Below, piece after piece: positions 1 through 11,396 of a stretch of DNA of 64,000 nucleotides (positions are counted from its first letter, which is position 1; each line of letters begins with the position of its first letter). The position numbers and the translations under genes were made by a program. Source of the DNA: Volutella citrinella (lineage: Eukaryota; Ascomycota; Sordariomycetes; Hypocreales; Nectriaceae); NCBI GenBank assembly GCA_034401135.1, contig JAWZSP010000009.1:1116001-1180000 (forward strand). Reading direction: 5' to 3'. The notes below the pieces were generated by a model, which was not told the DNA's origin, ran no database searches, and saw only the letters and a list, made by a program, of their open reading frames with translations.

Positions 1-1407
1 TGGCCAAGAGTTGAGGCCATCAGCCGCCACAGCTCCGAGCAATGGCAAGCAGCTTCGCCGGGTCCAGTGACGTCTGGATCCGCAGTGACAGCACCGGATT
101 GTCTCAAAGCTGGCCTCCCCCTCCCCTCGCCCCTCCGCCTCCTTCCTGTCCCACCTTCCGGCTACTAAAGTCCGTAAGTCAGGCATAGGCGCCTCAGGTC
201 CGGTGTTGCAACTTGTGACTGTTGGCCAGGGGCCTGCAGTGGATGGTGCGCCGGGAACGCTGCTGCGCGCCAAGACCCTCCTTGTGCTGGTTTCGGCTAG
301 CCCAGGACTGGAAACAACCTAAAGTTTGCGGGGAGCACCCACGATCCCGCTCAAGAGCACACCTCATCCACCCACACCAACATGTCTGCGGTGTGGAGTT
401 GCAGTTGTGCTTCCAGCTCCGGCTCCAGGGTAGCCGGCGCCACATTTGATGGTAAACCCACGCGCGCGACACATGCCAACAACCCTCCATCGGAAACAGT
501 CAAGACGATCTGGATACCGTTGGGCAGTGCAAGGAAGGGGCTTGAGGGGCTGTATTGAGTCACCGTGCAGGCGGCGGGCAAGAATCAAGATGCCACTGAG
601 GGCTTTCGGCTGTCTCAGGTGGCATGACAGCCTTGGCAAGCCTGGCCCGCCAGGACGAGAACCCAATGCTATTTGGACGTCATATTCCCGTGCACTCGGC
701 AGCGGGCCAGTCCATCGGATTGAAATCAGTCTCCCGTGACGAGAGTGAGACTCCAAGCATCAGACTGCTGACACTGCCCGGCTATCGAGATACGTTACAC
801 CAGGCCTTTACCCCTGTAGCCTGTGTTCGTTGCGCTAAAAGAGAGCACATGGACTAATACCCCAGGCGTGTTTCCTATCCCAGCTGCTGATGCAGCTGTT
901 CCCCAGTAAGCTACCTTACCTAGGTAGGTAGGTATGCTTTCGAGTTGACAATCTGCCTACACTCGCTGTATGACTCCATTTTTTCACCTAGGCCCTCACA
1001 TGCATGACCAAAACTGCAACAAACTGGGCCTGGGGCCGCACTTCATTATATCGACCAACTGGTCACTGGCCGTGGTAATATCTAGAGCTAACTTCCCACG
1101 AACTGTGTACTCCATTGTGATAGCAAAAACACAACCCGTCAATACCGCCGATCTTGGTAACTAAAACAATGGATGCTACGGCCCGACCTCGCGTCTCGGC
1201 TTTTTGGGATGGAAAACTTCTACGCCGGCCGTCCACTGTGTCGTCAGGTCGGTCGAGTCGAGTCGCGTCCTAAAAAATAAAAATAGGTAATGTGCAAGTC
1301 AAACAAATCAAATCCCACAGATTCGAGTCAGGAAGCAGAACTTTTGCTCGAAATGCCTGGGTCCCAGGACCTTGGAACACACCCATAAATGGTCTGGCTT
1401 TTCACCA
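1..1407. other. intergenic, no gene seen
   Basis: No open frame here has family motifs or plausible splicing. The last part (about 1290-1407) is probably the 3' UTR of the SR-protein gene. An inverted-repeat-like TACCT/AGGTA cluster lies at 912-934 and a short GTCGA reiteration near 1250. I see nothing else. Confidence 0.5.
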
Positions 1408-2689
1408 CTATTCAGCGATATCGAGGTCCTCATGGGCGGGAGGAGGGGAGTCGGCGGCTGGTTCGATGTTAATAAGGGATGCGCTAAGTTGCCCGGCCAA
1501 GTGCTTACGCTTGCGGTCATCGCCGTTGGTACCGTTCTCCCGTCGGTCACGGTCTTCTCTGTCGTCCTTGGAATCGCGCTCGCGGTCCCTACAGAGCGCA
1601 GTTAGCATCAGGAACGCACAGAAATGTCGATACGACTTACCGAGGGTCGGGGCTACGAGAGCGGTCACGATCGCGTCGGCTGTCGCGGTCATAGTCCCGG
1701 TCCCGGTCGCGGCGGTCATCCTTGCGGGGAGAATAGTCTCGAGTGCTTCGGTCGCTTCGGTCGCGGCCCTCGCGGCGGGGAGAGGGAGAGCGGCCACGTC
1801 GGGGAGAACGGGCACTGCCACGGCGTTCACGGTCGCGGCCAGACTCGAAGCGCCAAGAGGCAGAGGGAGGAGTACGGGCCCACTGGAAGATGCGGTCAGT
1901 TTTTCTGAGTTGCTTGGTCAAGATTGTGTTGGAGCACGCACCTCGATCTTCAGGAGATCATCGCGGCCCATGCGCTTGTTGTGCATTTCGTGGTACGCAT
2001 CATCGGCATCACGTCGATCCTCGTATTCAACAAAGGCGAAGCTAGGGTCTTTTAGTCAGTGTGAACATGTTGCGGTCAAATATGGGTTACCTACAGACGG
2101 CTCGAGGTGGACCTAGGCGCAGGGATGTCGCAACGAACGAGACGTCCATAGCTGTTGGAAGTAAATGGTCAGCATAACATGGCCAAGACAGTAGTTACCG
2201 ATAGTTGTCGCCGACGGGGCCCCCTTTGAACAAATTGGCATGTCATGCGCAAACTAGCGCCGATTGACAGCCAGGCGCCTGTTTGAAACAGAGCAGCGGA
2301 CGCGAAGCGGACGAGCGATCTCGTCGACCGGGATGGAGAAATGGTGGGGAAAGTGGCAAGGCTTTGGAGGGGACGAGGGCGCATGCGACAGAACGACAAC
2401 GGACGAGGGCGAGGACGCGGAACGGAAGCGCGGGCGAGGGCGACAACGACGGCGAGGCGGTTCAGGCCTGGGAATCGAGAGCGCCGAAGCGGCTCTCGCC
2501 GTGGACGCGGACGCGGACGCAATCGCGGGTGCGGGCGGGGGCGCAGGCGGAGACGAGGACGAGGACGAGGGCGAGGACGTGGGCGTGGGCGAGGTTGACA
2601 TACCGTTCGAATTCGTAGGCGAGGTCTCGCGCGCGGGTGCCGTGGCTGAAGCCAGTCACGTAGAGCGTTTGGCCACCGCGAGACGACAT
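1408..2689 (-). CDS. SR-type splicing factor (one RRM plus RS domain)
   Basis: Pre-mRNA splicing/RNA-binding protein of the serine/arginine-rich family, resembling yeast Npl3/fission-yeast Srp-type proteins; expected in the nucleus. Exons read as 2689-2604, 2151-2095, 2041-1942, 1882-1641 and 1588-1408, giving about 221 aa. The RRM shows RNP2 (LYVTGF) in exon 1 and RNP1 (FAFVEYED) at the start of exon 3. It is followed by a conserved linker (WARTPPSASWRF) and then a long RS/RD/SP-rich tail. Exon phases join without a break. Intron 1 is unusually long (452 nt) and low-complexity, and the last exon contains a spliceable 51-nt in-frame segment (1508-1458). If that is removed, the protein is 204 aa. 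The start is the ATG that opens MSSRGGQTLYV, immediately before RNP2. The family is clear; the exact orthologue is not. Confidence 0.88.
2152..2603 (-). repeat. low-complexity intron 1 of the SR gene
   Basis: This intron has donor GTATGT and acceptor CAACAG. Its first two thirds are reiterated CTCGTC/CGCCCT-type units (on the + strand GAGGAC, GCGGAC and GGGCGAGG). The composition produces long artefactual open frames on both strands, rich in Arg/Pro or Gly/Asp, which I do not call as genes. It separates RNP2 from RNP1 of the RRM. Confidence 0.75.
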
Positions 2690-4190
2690 GATGACGGTAG
2701 AAGAGACTTCTGGTGGATAGAGACTGTGGGCGCGGAACCGATGGAGCAGTTGCCGACAATGCAGGCGGGCAGATGATTAGGGGTGTATAGGGATGGATGG
2801 TGATAGATGGGCGATGAGTATCAAAAGTCGGACTTCAGGTCACGAGGCGGAAGGAAGCAGGGGAAAGTTTTGCCGACCTCTGCAGGGCGAACCTGCTGAC
2901 GTAAGTATGGCGCAGCGCCTGGGCCAGGTGCAACGCAGCACAGTGCAATTCAGTGTCCAACTGGCAAGACAAGCGACGGAAGTAACTGGGTGAAAGGAAG
3001 CACAGCAAATTGCCCAAATAAAAAACAAAACCGCGTGCGACTCGAATCAATGCAATCCCGTACAGAGGTATCCCGAAATACACTGTGAGCAAACACGGCA
3101 CGATTCCGTCTTGTTTGTGAGCCAACCAGTTCTGAATACCTAGCGAGGCTGCCAGGCAACCCTCCGCCTCCATGTCACATTCATTCTCAAGACCCCAATC
3201 ACAGCGAAGCCGACGCACATGGGAAGCATCATGCCCGTGCTGCCTCGGGTGTGCAAACTCTCCAGAACATTGGTGCCTTGAAACAGCAAACAAACACCCG
3301 AATGGCTGCGTGTTACCCTCTCCGGAGCATCCGTTGAAGTCATTAGTCCGTAAATGGTGGAGCGATGGGGCCGCGGCCCCTTGCGTGTGAGCGCGCCATG
3401 AGGTCACTGGGGGCTTGCAAGAGCCAGCCTTTGCCACGATGACCCTGCAGCCACTCAACGTGCTTGCTGGGGAATCAGACTATCCCGGCCGTCGGGGAGC
3501 CGTCCAATCCGTCTGGGCGGGCTCCTTTGTGTTGCTGCTGCCCTATCATTCCGTTGCTTCTGTTATAGGAGCGGAGTGGCCCATGACCGATGATGAAATG
3601 GAGTTGTCAGAAAAGCATCCATCCTTGCAATCGCGATCTTCATCCTATCAACGGATTCCCAACGACTTCCGCTGCCGACTCCTCTTCCGCGGCGCGCGAC
3701 GGACTTTATGCTTTCGCCGTTGCTAGATTACCACTTCCGCTCGAACATTCTGCCCGGTTGGGCCGCCGGCATGCTCGGACTGGGTGAGATAATCCGTAAA
3801 GCAGAAGGAAGCCCTTTCGGAGGCTTGCGCCCTGCCCGACGCCCGCTGTCCATGCATACATAAGCTGGCCCGAAGCTGATGGGCTACTCCTGTCTCATTG
3901 CTCACCCAGTCGTGATTAAATAACAAAGACCCCTCTGCCCTTGGCTCCAGGCTCCTGCTTTGATTCTGCCGCCCGGATAAGAGCACAAGATTGGGTGCCC
4001 CAATACAACATCATCCTGACAATCATAACACCACTCACCATAATCGCTCGAGCCCTCGCGCCACGTACCTCTTATACAATCAGGCATCGTGACTCGTTAT
4101 AGAAGCGAGCCTCCTTATTTTTTTGTTTCGCAACTTCTCGGCCTGTTCCTGACATAACGATTCCCAAGCCTCATCAATTCCGTTGCTTCC
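2690..4190. other. divergent promoter region, no gene seen
   Basis: This 1.5 kb separates the divergent SR-protein and sterol acyltransferase genes. A 207-codon open frame on the minus strand (about 2835-3458) lacks an ATG start and any family motif. A T-rich run near 4113-4126 lies just before the acyltransferase start. Nothing else is recognised. Confidence 0.5.
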
Positions 4191-6438
4191 ATGGCCTGGC
4201 CTCGCGATGTCAGCGACGCCCCGCTTTCGGGCCCGGCGCCGGATGCCTCCCCGCTGGCTCGCCGCACCCCATCCAGCGCGCTCGCCGAAGCACTCCGGGA
4301 GGCAGGCTCTACCCTTGAAGGTAGGAGCGGACCCGGCTCCGAAACGGCCAGCGAGGAAGACTACGAAGAAAACGTGCGGCCAACGCTCGCGAAACCTAGC
4401 GTTCTACGGCATCGCTACCAGCGCCGCTCTCGGGGCTCGTCAACCTCCTCCGTGGTCGCTCAACCGCTCGCCCCGGCCACCCGAACATCCCGGAGAGATT
4501 CCGGCATCTACATTGTGCCCGATGACGACAAGAGCCTGCAGCAGATCTTGCTGGCGAGTTCCGAGCGGGCGCGGGATGTGTCGCCGCCACAACGAACACG
4601 CAGGTTTGCGGATATGATCTTTACTCGACAATTTTCGGCCTTCGACCGACATAACCCCTTGTCGACGAACTCCCCATTCCACGGGTTTTATACCTTATTT
4701 TGGATGGGCGTGGCGCTTTACGTGATGAAGATATCAATCGAGAATTGGTCCAAATATGGAAGCCCCATTGGGAGTGCGAACATCTTGAAGATTATGTTTA
4801 GTCGTGATGGCAAGTCCTTATTGCCCGAATTCCCTGCAAGCGTTGCTAATGGATCGTAGTAATTGTCCTTTTGTTGTCAGACGGCATCATGTGCGGTCTG
4901 ACTGGGGTCAGCTGGGTCATTCAGGTGTTGGTTCAGAAGGGATACTTGGATTGGAACCGCTCAGGATGGGTGCTTCAGAGTGTAAGAGTTGAAACTCGTT
5001 CAGTGTTGACGGTTACTAACCATGCGACAGTTATGGCAGCTAGCATTCGTCATCGGTGCTGTTGAGCTCACGCTCGTGCGTGAATGGCCGTGGACGCATT
5101 CCGTTTTCTTCGCGCTCCATGATATCACCATGTTGATGAAGCAGCACTCTTATGCGTTCTACAATGGCCACCTCTCAACCGTTTACAAAAAGCGGAATGC
5201 CCTCCTGACGAAGCTCAAGCTCCTGGATCTCGCACCAGCCGCCGAATCGCCCTCCCAAACAGACCCCCCTGTCTCAGCACTCTCTACTGATCACTTGCGA
5301 GTCCCACCCTCCGCCGAGCAGCGCCGAAAATCCATTTCGCATGCTACACAAGACGACGTCAGCGACATTGATAGGATATCCAAGGCAATAGCATCGGGCG
5401 AGCCCCTGGACGATGAGCAGGTCACACTCTTTGAGCGCATCATCAGGTGGGAGGTGGACGCATTGACAGATGAGCTGCGCGGTACTGCGACCAGCTCGCT
5501 GCGTGCCTACCCGAACAACCTTACCTTTGTGAACCATTACAAGTGGATTCCGCTGCCGACACTTGTATATGAGATTGAGTACCCGCGATCGGATTCAATT
5601 AGTTGGTCGTATGTGGCAGAGAAGCTGGCAGCAATGATTGGCATCCTGTTTGTCATGATTCAGATTTCACAGCACTCCATGTGTGAGTATCCCTCGAACA
5701 AGAGGACTGATTATTCCATTATGGGCTAACCGGATATCCAGACCCCGTGGTAATGAAGACTGTGGAAATGAAGGAGAGCGGGATGCCTCTCGCAGAGAGA
5801 TTCCAACACTTCCCCTGGCTTCTCAGCGAGCTCATGTTCCCATTTATGATGGAATACTTGGTACGTCCAAACGTTGAGACAAGTATCGAGACTCTAACAT
5901 GCAAAGCTTACTTGGTACCTCATCTGGGAAACGATACTAAACATTTTGGCCGAATTGACTTGCTTTGCGGATCGAAACTTTTACGATGACTGGTGGAATA
6001 GCGGTATGTATCACTCATTTCGCGATCCCTACATGCGCTGACCCATCACAAGTTGATTGGAGGGCTTTCGCCAAGGGATGGAATGTTCCTGTCCACGTTT
6101 TCCTCCTGCGCCATGTCTATCACAGCTCAATTTCCACTCTGAAAGTCAACAAGCACACGGCCACCCTCATCACCTTTTCCCTCTCTGCATGCGTCCATGA
6201 ACTCATCATGTGGTGCCTGTTTAAGAAGTTGAGAGGATACCTCTTGGTTATGCAGATGTGCCAGTTGCCAGTAAGCTTTGAACACCATCTGGCTCCAACA
6301 GTCACTAACAATAGCAAGCTCGTGAGTCTCAGCCGCACAAAGTGGATGCGAGGAAGAAAGACACTTGGCAATATAATATTCTGGTTGGGCATCTTTACTG
6401 GCCCCAGTCTCCTATGCAGCTTATACCTCATTCTTTGA
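4191..6438 (+). CDS. ARE2: sterol O-acyltransferase (ACAT, MBOAT family)
   Basis: ER membrane enzyme that esterifies sterols with fatty acyl-CoA to form steryl esters stored in lipid droplets. Exons read as 4191-4809, 4860-4981, 5031-5682, 5742-5860, 5907-6003, 6053-6270 and 6319-6438, giving 648 aa, close to yeast Are1/Are2. The N-terminal ~140 residues are polar and Ser/Arg-rich. A multi-pass membrane region follows. The ACAT signature FYDDWWN is in exon 5 and the invariant histidine is in SACVHEL in exon 6. The first intron is GC-AG (donor GATG|GCAAGT), required to keep the frame into VIVLLLSDG. The start is the first ATG of the open frame, in a good context (TTCCATGG). Yeast has two paralogues, so ARE1 versus ARE2 cannot be decided from sequence alone. 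Confidence 0.93.
4810..4859 (+). other. GC-AG intron in the sterol acyltransferase gene
   Basis: This 50-nt intron has donor GCAAGT and acceptor CGTAG with a GCTAAT branch-like site. No GT donor near the site restores the conserved protein frame (SRD joined to VIVLLL). Confidence 0.8.
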
Positions 6439-6619
6439 GAACGGACGGTCACCCCCAACGATGTTTGTATGCAATGATGTGATGTTTGGATGAAACTGGT
6501 CGGTTTGGAATCACGGTAGGGCACAATAGATGGAACGGAACTGGGGAAGATTTTATTCATGTCTGCCAACCACAACTTCAATAGTTGATGAACCCACTCC
6601 TCTCTCCTGGAGTCAAATT

Positions 6620-8793
6620 TTACATCTTCTCGTAAGTCGCCATCAAAGAACCTACGCAAACGTGTTAGTTTAAGGTCCTGCACCCCAATATCGTGACAAG
6701 ACTTACCAATGAAGGTGGTAACGAGACGGCTGCGGACTTGGCAAATATCCTCTGGAACCAGCCAGATAGTGGCACCCATCTTTCGCGCAATGCTGATGCT
6801 CAGCTTGGCATTCATGTAAGCATCCTCGTCGGTCTGGCCAGCAGTCACGAGGTCGTAGTCGACATAGCTGCTCTTCATGCCGTTGAGGACGTCGAGCAAG
6901 AAAACGCCGCTGCCGATGGCAGGGTCCTTGAAGGAGCGGATGGCCGAGTTGCGGCCGCCCTTCTTCACCATGTCGTTGGCCCACCGCACCATTTCGGCGT
7001 CGGTGATTTCGCGCTTGCCTAGCTTTTGGGCCAGCGACGAGAGTGTGATGGTAATGTTTCTGCGCATGAGCTGCCACACCAATCCAAGAGTGAGAGTCCG
7101 TTGACCGTCGGTGATATCGGCGCCCTGGATGCCAACCAGAGAGAAGCCGTTCTGCTTGCCCAGCTCGATCGCGTAGTTGGTGTTCTCGACGGCCTTGAAG
7201 CGCATAATTTGACCTCCATGGGCAGGTCGTTTGTTGACGTGTCGCCAGTTGACGGAGCCAGGGATAACCTTGTCGTAGGCCTGGAGGAGGACGGCGCCGT
7301 CTCGTAGATCATCGAAGAAGGAAACAACCGCGGGGTCGACGTCCAAGCTGTTGAGCCAGAGGGTGAATACACGAGCTTCGCGCTCACCCTCAGCGTCGAA
7401 GTCCTCAATCTCAAGCTTCTCCTCTTCGGTGATTGCGTCAAGGGCGGGGTGGTTGTTGAACAGGTTGGCAACAAAGGCAAGGTTCAGTTTGGGGTTTCCA
7501 GACACCAACGACTTGGGAGTCAGGAACTTGCGGCATCCGAGCTTCTCACTCTCCTGGAGGACAGCCTCCGCTCGCTCCATTAGGTCGGACTTCTGGAGAG
7601 GAGCCCGGGTGACTCCATATTCGGGGCCGATCTGGGCGAGAAGGACGGAGTAGTTTTCACCATCCTTGACGTCAGACGAGAAGTTGGATACACTGAACAA
7701 TGTTAGTCGTTGATCAACGAACTGAGGAGGGGTAACCCGTACGTTCGGTGCCAGCCGGCGGCCTTGAGGTGGTAGTTGAACCATCGGAGCAGAATCTGCT
7801 CTGGGGGGAGGCGCAGGAATTGCTCAAGAGTCTCATCCTCATCGAGCAATCGGTAGAGTTCGGGGTGGAGTTTGATATCGATCTTGCCCAATAGACCACG
7901 GCGGATAATCTGCCAGATGAGGCCTAGAATAAGATGTTCTCGGACCTCAATGATGTCACCGGGGCCAATGTTGACGACAGACAATCCAATGCCCTTGGAA
8001 GACTCGATGACGATGCTGTTGTTCTCGCTCATCTGGAAAGCATTGAGTTTCTTGGTCTTCTTGCCAGGAATGTTGAGGACTCGCTCGTCAATGGTATCGG
8101 GAACACTGTCGTTGATGAGCTTGGCCAGGACGAGACCGTCCTTGCACTCGTCAAACATCTCAAAGGTATCGGTGGGGAAGGGAAGGCGGCTGCCGATGTC
8201 GACATCGCCCTCGAGGACAGCGTTGATGTGGCGAGTGAACTCGGTCCGCTCGTCCTCGTTGATGGTGTGGGTAATGTTGGCATTAGAGCCCTGCACATGG
8301 ATCTTGCCGACACTGCCCTTGGAAGCGTGTCCGCCAGTGCGCTGGGCTACGACGCCGGCGCCCGGTGTGGGCTTGGGACCCGTGGACATGCGCTGTTGCG
8401 CGGGTGAGGAGTCACGGAGCTTGGCGATGAGCTGAGACGAGCTGGTTAGCAATGGCGACACTCGGGAGACTTGCGAGCCGCAACGCAGACATCCTTACCC
8501 CGACATAGTCCTCGAGTTCAACGCGCCGTGAAGAGTCGAGCTCGACCTCTTTGAGCGCTTGGCGCACGACGTCATAGGGCTGGTTCTCGCTCTGCTGCGT
8601 GGCCTTGATGGCGGTGGCCTCGTCGAGGTAACCCTTGTCGTCGACATCAAGGCGCTGGAAGGCGTCGGAAAGAGAGAAGATCTCGTTCTGCGGGAACTGA
8701 GGAAACTTCCTGAGGGCGCAACAGGTCAGCATATGCGCGGAGGGGGGAAGCCGGGGGTACCGGAACCAACCTCTGCAGCTTGAGGACGTTCAT
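6620..8793 (-). CDS. SAC6: fimbrin (actin-bundling protein, Sac6-like)
   Basis: Crosslinks actin filaments at endocytic patches, the subapical collar and actin rings. Exons read as 8793-8771, 8709-8499, 8431-7743, 7692-6707 and 6651-6620, giving 646 aa against 642 in yeast Sac6. The N-terminus carries an EF-hand-like segment (DVDDKGYLDEA). Four calponin-homology domains in two tandem actin-binding modules follow: residues about 120-240 and 260-380 (module 1), then about 390-510 and 520-640. Typical CH-core stretches such as LILGLIWQIIRRG and LTLGLVWQLMRR are visible. The first exon is only 23 nt (MNVLKLQ) and the last codes for GSLMATYEKM. The acceptor of exon 3 is the second of two nearby AGs (TCTCAG), since the first breaks the frame. 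Divergent from the gene at 9727. Confidence 0.95.
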
Positions 8794-9726
8794 GACTGCG
8801 GCGGGGTAGGAGGAGGGAGAGGATGGAGTCGGCGAAGAAGGCCCCTTGGGCGGGCGAGGGCGATGTGATATGAGGCCGGCGCGCGGCAGGCGGGAGCTTG
8901 GAGAGGTTCACAAAAGTCGCAGCCTGCAGGCGATGATGAAGCTAAAAGAGCAGACGACGAGAGAGGGATCGGACAAGGAGAGGAGACAGGATGTTCTCAG
9001 GCCAGACAATGCTGGGCGGGTGGGGAGGCAACTGAGGCACAGCGTGCTCCTAGCTGCGCGTAGCGCCCGAAGCTGGGCTATAGCGGGGGAGGGGTGCTTG
9101 GGTACCTCCGGTCGCGTGGGCTCACCGGCAAACCCGAGGTACTTGCCCAGCCACAACCAAAACTGGGATGAAGCCTGGGGCGGGGATCCTGGATCGAGGC
9201 ACTGACGCAGCCCTGGCGCGTGTGGCAGGCAGTGATGTAATGCAGCCGCCCCTCCACGCCAGCATTCGCAAACATTTGACACGCAGTGGCACCCAACCTA
9301 GCGGCGCGACGCAGGCGGTTAGGAGAAAAAGCCCAAAAAATTCCACGGACTTGCCAAGGGTTGCCTTGAGCCACGGACTTGCTTGGGTAGGAATGGGCGG
9401 TGTCGGCCTGCGAACAGCCCACAGTATTACAGTGCGTCACTTGTTAGTTTTTTGCGCACCCAATTTCCCATAGTGGCAAGGCTGACGACCCACGCACTGC
9501 CCAAGCCACCTGGCTGCGTCAGGCTCTGCTGTGTGGTGCAACTCTTGTTCGCCTCGCTAGCTGCTAGTAACTTAAATCAACGCATGAATACGGCCAGTAC
9601 GCGTATGCTAAGTGCTCTGGCCCGGACAGAATCACCTAGTGCTCATTAGGCAACTGCGTCTTGTTCTCTAGGCTCCTATATTGCGATTCGGAAGCCTTGA
9701 TCCTTGCAGGCAGCGGGATTGGCATC
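8794..9726. other. divergent promoter region, no gene seen
   Basis: Lies between the start of fimbrin (minus) and the RING-like gene (plus). Open frames on both strands here lack motifs, and several lack an ATG. Expected to hold the 5' UTRs and promoters of both genes; no clear element was identified. Confidence 0.5.
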
Positions 9727-10543
9727 ATGGCAGCAGCTCTTGCTTGCAAAGTTTGCGAGGAGCCGCTAGTGCTCAGCCTGGACCCCGAGGAAGACAATGG
9801 CGAGAACGATGCCGTCCCAGATGATCTGGAGCTTCGATGCGGCTGCCACTTCCACTGGTGAGCTGCATTCCTCGAGTGAGTTGATGATCGAGCAGCTGAC
9901 ATAAACCAGGCAGTGTCTTATGGATAAGGCATCTGAGGTAGCCCAGTCGCTCAATTGCCCTAGTTGCGGTGCATATCTGCCTGTCAACGAAGGGGGACCC
10001 TCGACTGCGAATTCCAGCCTGCAGACTCCTCCCGGGGCTTCGATCCGGACCGTCTATGTCAGCGAGGGTGGTGTTGAGGACAATCTAGACATCCTGCCCA
10101 CGTTGACCGAGGAGGCGTACCTGGAAGCCCACCCCGCAGCCCGCCCCGCTCGCGCATTCCACATCATGTGCGCCGAGGGGGACGTTGGCGGCATCGTTGA
10201 GCTTCTGAGCGACGTTAGTGAGGAAGTTGAAGACCTCGCGGCCTTCGTTAGGTACCAGGACCCTTTGGCAGAGCAGAAGAGTGGTCTTCACCTGGCCGTC
10301 GAGAAGGGCCAGGAGGAAGCCGTCTGGCTGCTACTCTGGCTGTGTTCGACCATCCCAGATGATGGCTTCCCCCCACCCGCTCGCCAACAAGCTGAGTCGG
10401 CAGGAATTGGACGGCTCCGTGTGTCTGGAGATGGGGACATCCGTCTGCTCCGCGACGCTCCAGGCCGGACAGCCGCGGATATCGCTGAACAGCTTCAAGG
10501 CCCGTGGAGTGCCATGCTGCAGGCTGGGATCTTGAGGGCATAG
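9727..10543 (+). CDS. RING-like zinc-binding protein with ankyrin-like segment
   Basis: Conserved-looking protein of 254 aa in two exons (9727-9857 and 9910-10543). Residues about 8-66 hold a RING-like cysteine pattern: CKVC, then about 30 residues, then CGCHFHWQC, then CPSC. The spacing fits a RING finger in which the usual His4 position is a Cys, so a ubiquitin-ligase role is possible but unproven. Residues about 140-200 contain an ankyrin-like helix pair (SGLHLAVEKGQEEAVWLLL) and a second weak one near GRTAADIAEQL. Splicing joins HFHW to QCL inside the zinc module, which supports the intron. The start is the in-frame ATG directly before the first CxxC. I cannot give a gene name. Confidence 0.82.
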
Positions 10544-11396
10544 ATTGAGACAAGATGTGGTGCATAGAGGAGTCAAAAAGCAAATTGATTTATAGGCTGG
10601 GGTTAGTTTATGAATTATACTGAATTTTGATCTATTGAGCTGTACGTAGTAGTAGTCCTCTTATGTCAAGTCGCATTCACCAGCAAAGAGGCATCATGGC
10701 CACACAAGCAGATGGGCGGAAGTCGACACGTGGGCCTGTAACACAGGTCCGCTTACAGAAACACATTTCGAAGGTTAAATACCATTATCGAAGGATGAAT
10801 CACTACGTTTTCGATCGTTGGCCTGTCGCAGAGCAGCAAATTCTTGATTGGCGTGCCTGGTTCATTGGCCGTCCTTGGCTGATCGCGACAGGGGTAGCTC
10901 CAGCTGTGGCTTGAGCCGGGGCACTTATTAGCCCCCGCCATTTAGTGTCGTCACCACTGCGGAACGTCATATTCACATGGACGGACGATGCACTTCTCTC
11001 TGACTTCCTCAACCTTGATCTAGCTGTATAATCACCGAGCAAGCAGTTTCCTTATTAATCGCGGCCTCTACCATCATCAAATTTGCACACCCTCTAGCCA
11101 TGTTCTTATGCTGTCTAGAGCTCTAGCGCCGTCTTCGTCGCGCCAGCTGATTGACCTTGCAGCCATCTGGCCTGTTGCCTTACGGCCCCAAAGGGTTGCA
11201 TCTGCCCCTGCGCATCGCCTATCACCTCTTTATCCTGCCCCGTGCTCCGCTTGCTCGGAGACCACCATCTGTCACGTTGGCGCCAATCCGCCCAAGGCCA
11301 TCATCTGCCCCTCTGGGTCTCCTCTGGCTGCGCCCGTTTGCCAGAAACACACCACGGACAGCAGGCAACACATGGTATCGCGCTCGTGCCTCTACC
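10544..11396 (+). other. intergenic, promoter of the DDHD gene
   Basis: No supported gene. A CACGTG is at 10727-10732. From about 11151 the frame of the DDHD protein is open upstream of its ATG with no in-frame ATG. A different-frame ATG at 11108 starts a short Arg/Ser-rich, presequence-like peptide. An extra 5' exon is therefore possible but not supported by clear splice sites. Confidence 0.45.

Noticed and set aside
2254..2776. Long overlapping open frames on both strands rich in Arg, Pro, Gly and Asp
   Set aside because: They fall inside the low-complexity intron of the SR gene and result from GC-rich hexamer-like repeats.
2835..3458. 207-codon minus-strand open frame
   Set aside because: No ATG start, no motifs, and random-like residue order; lies in a divergent promoter region.
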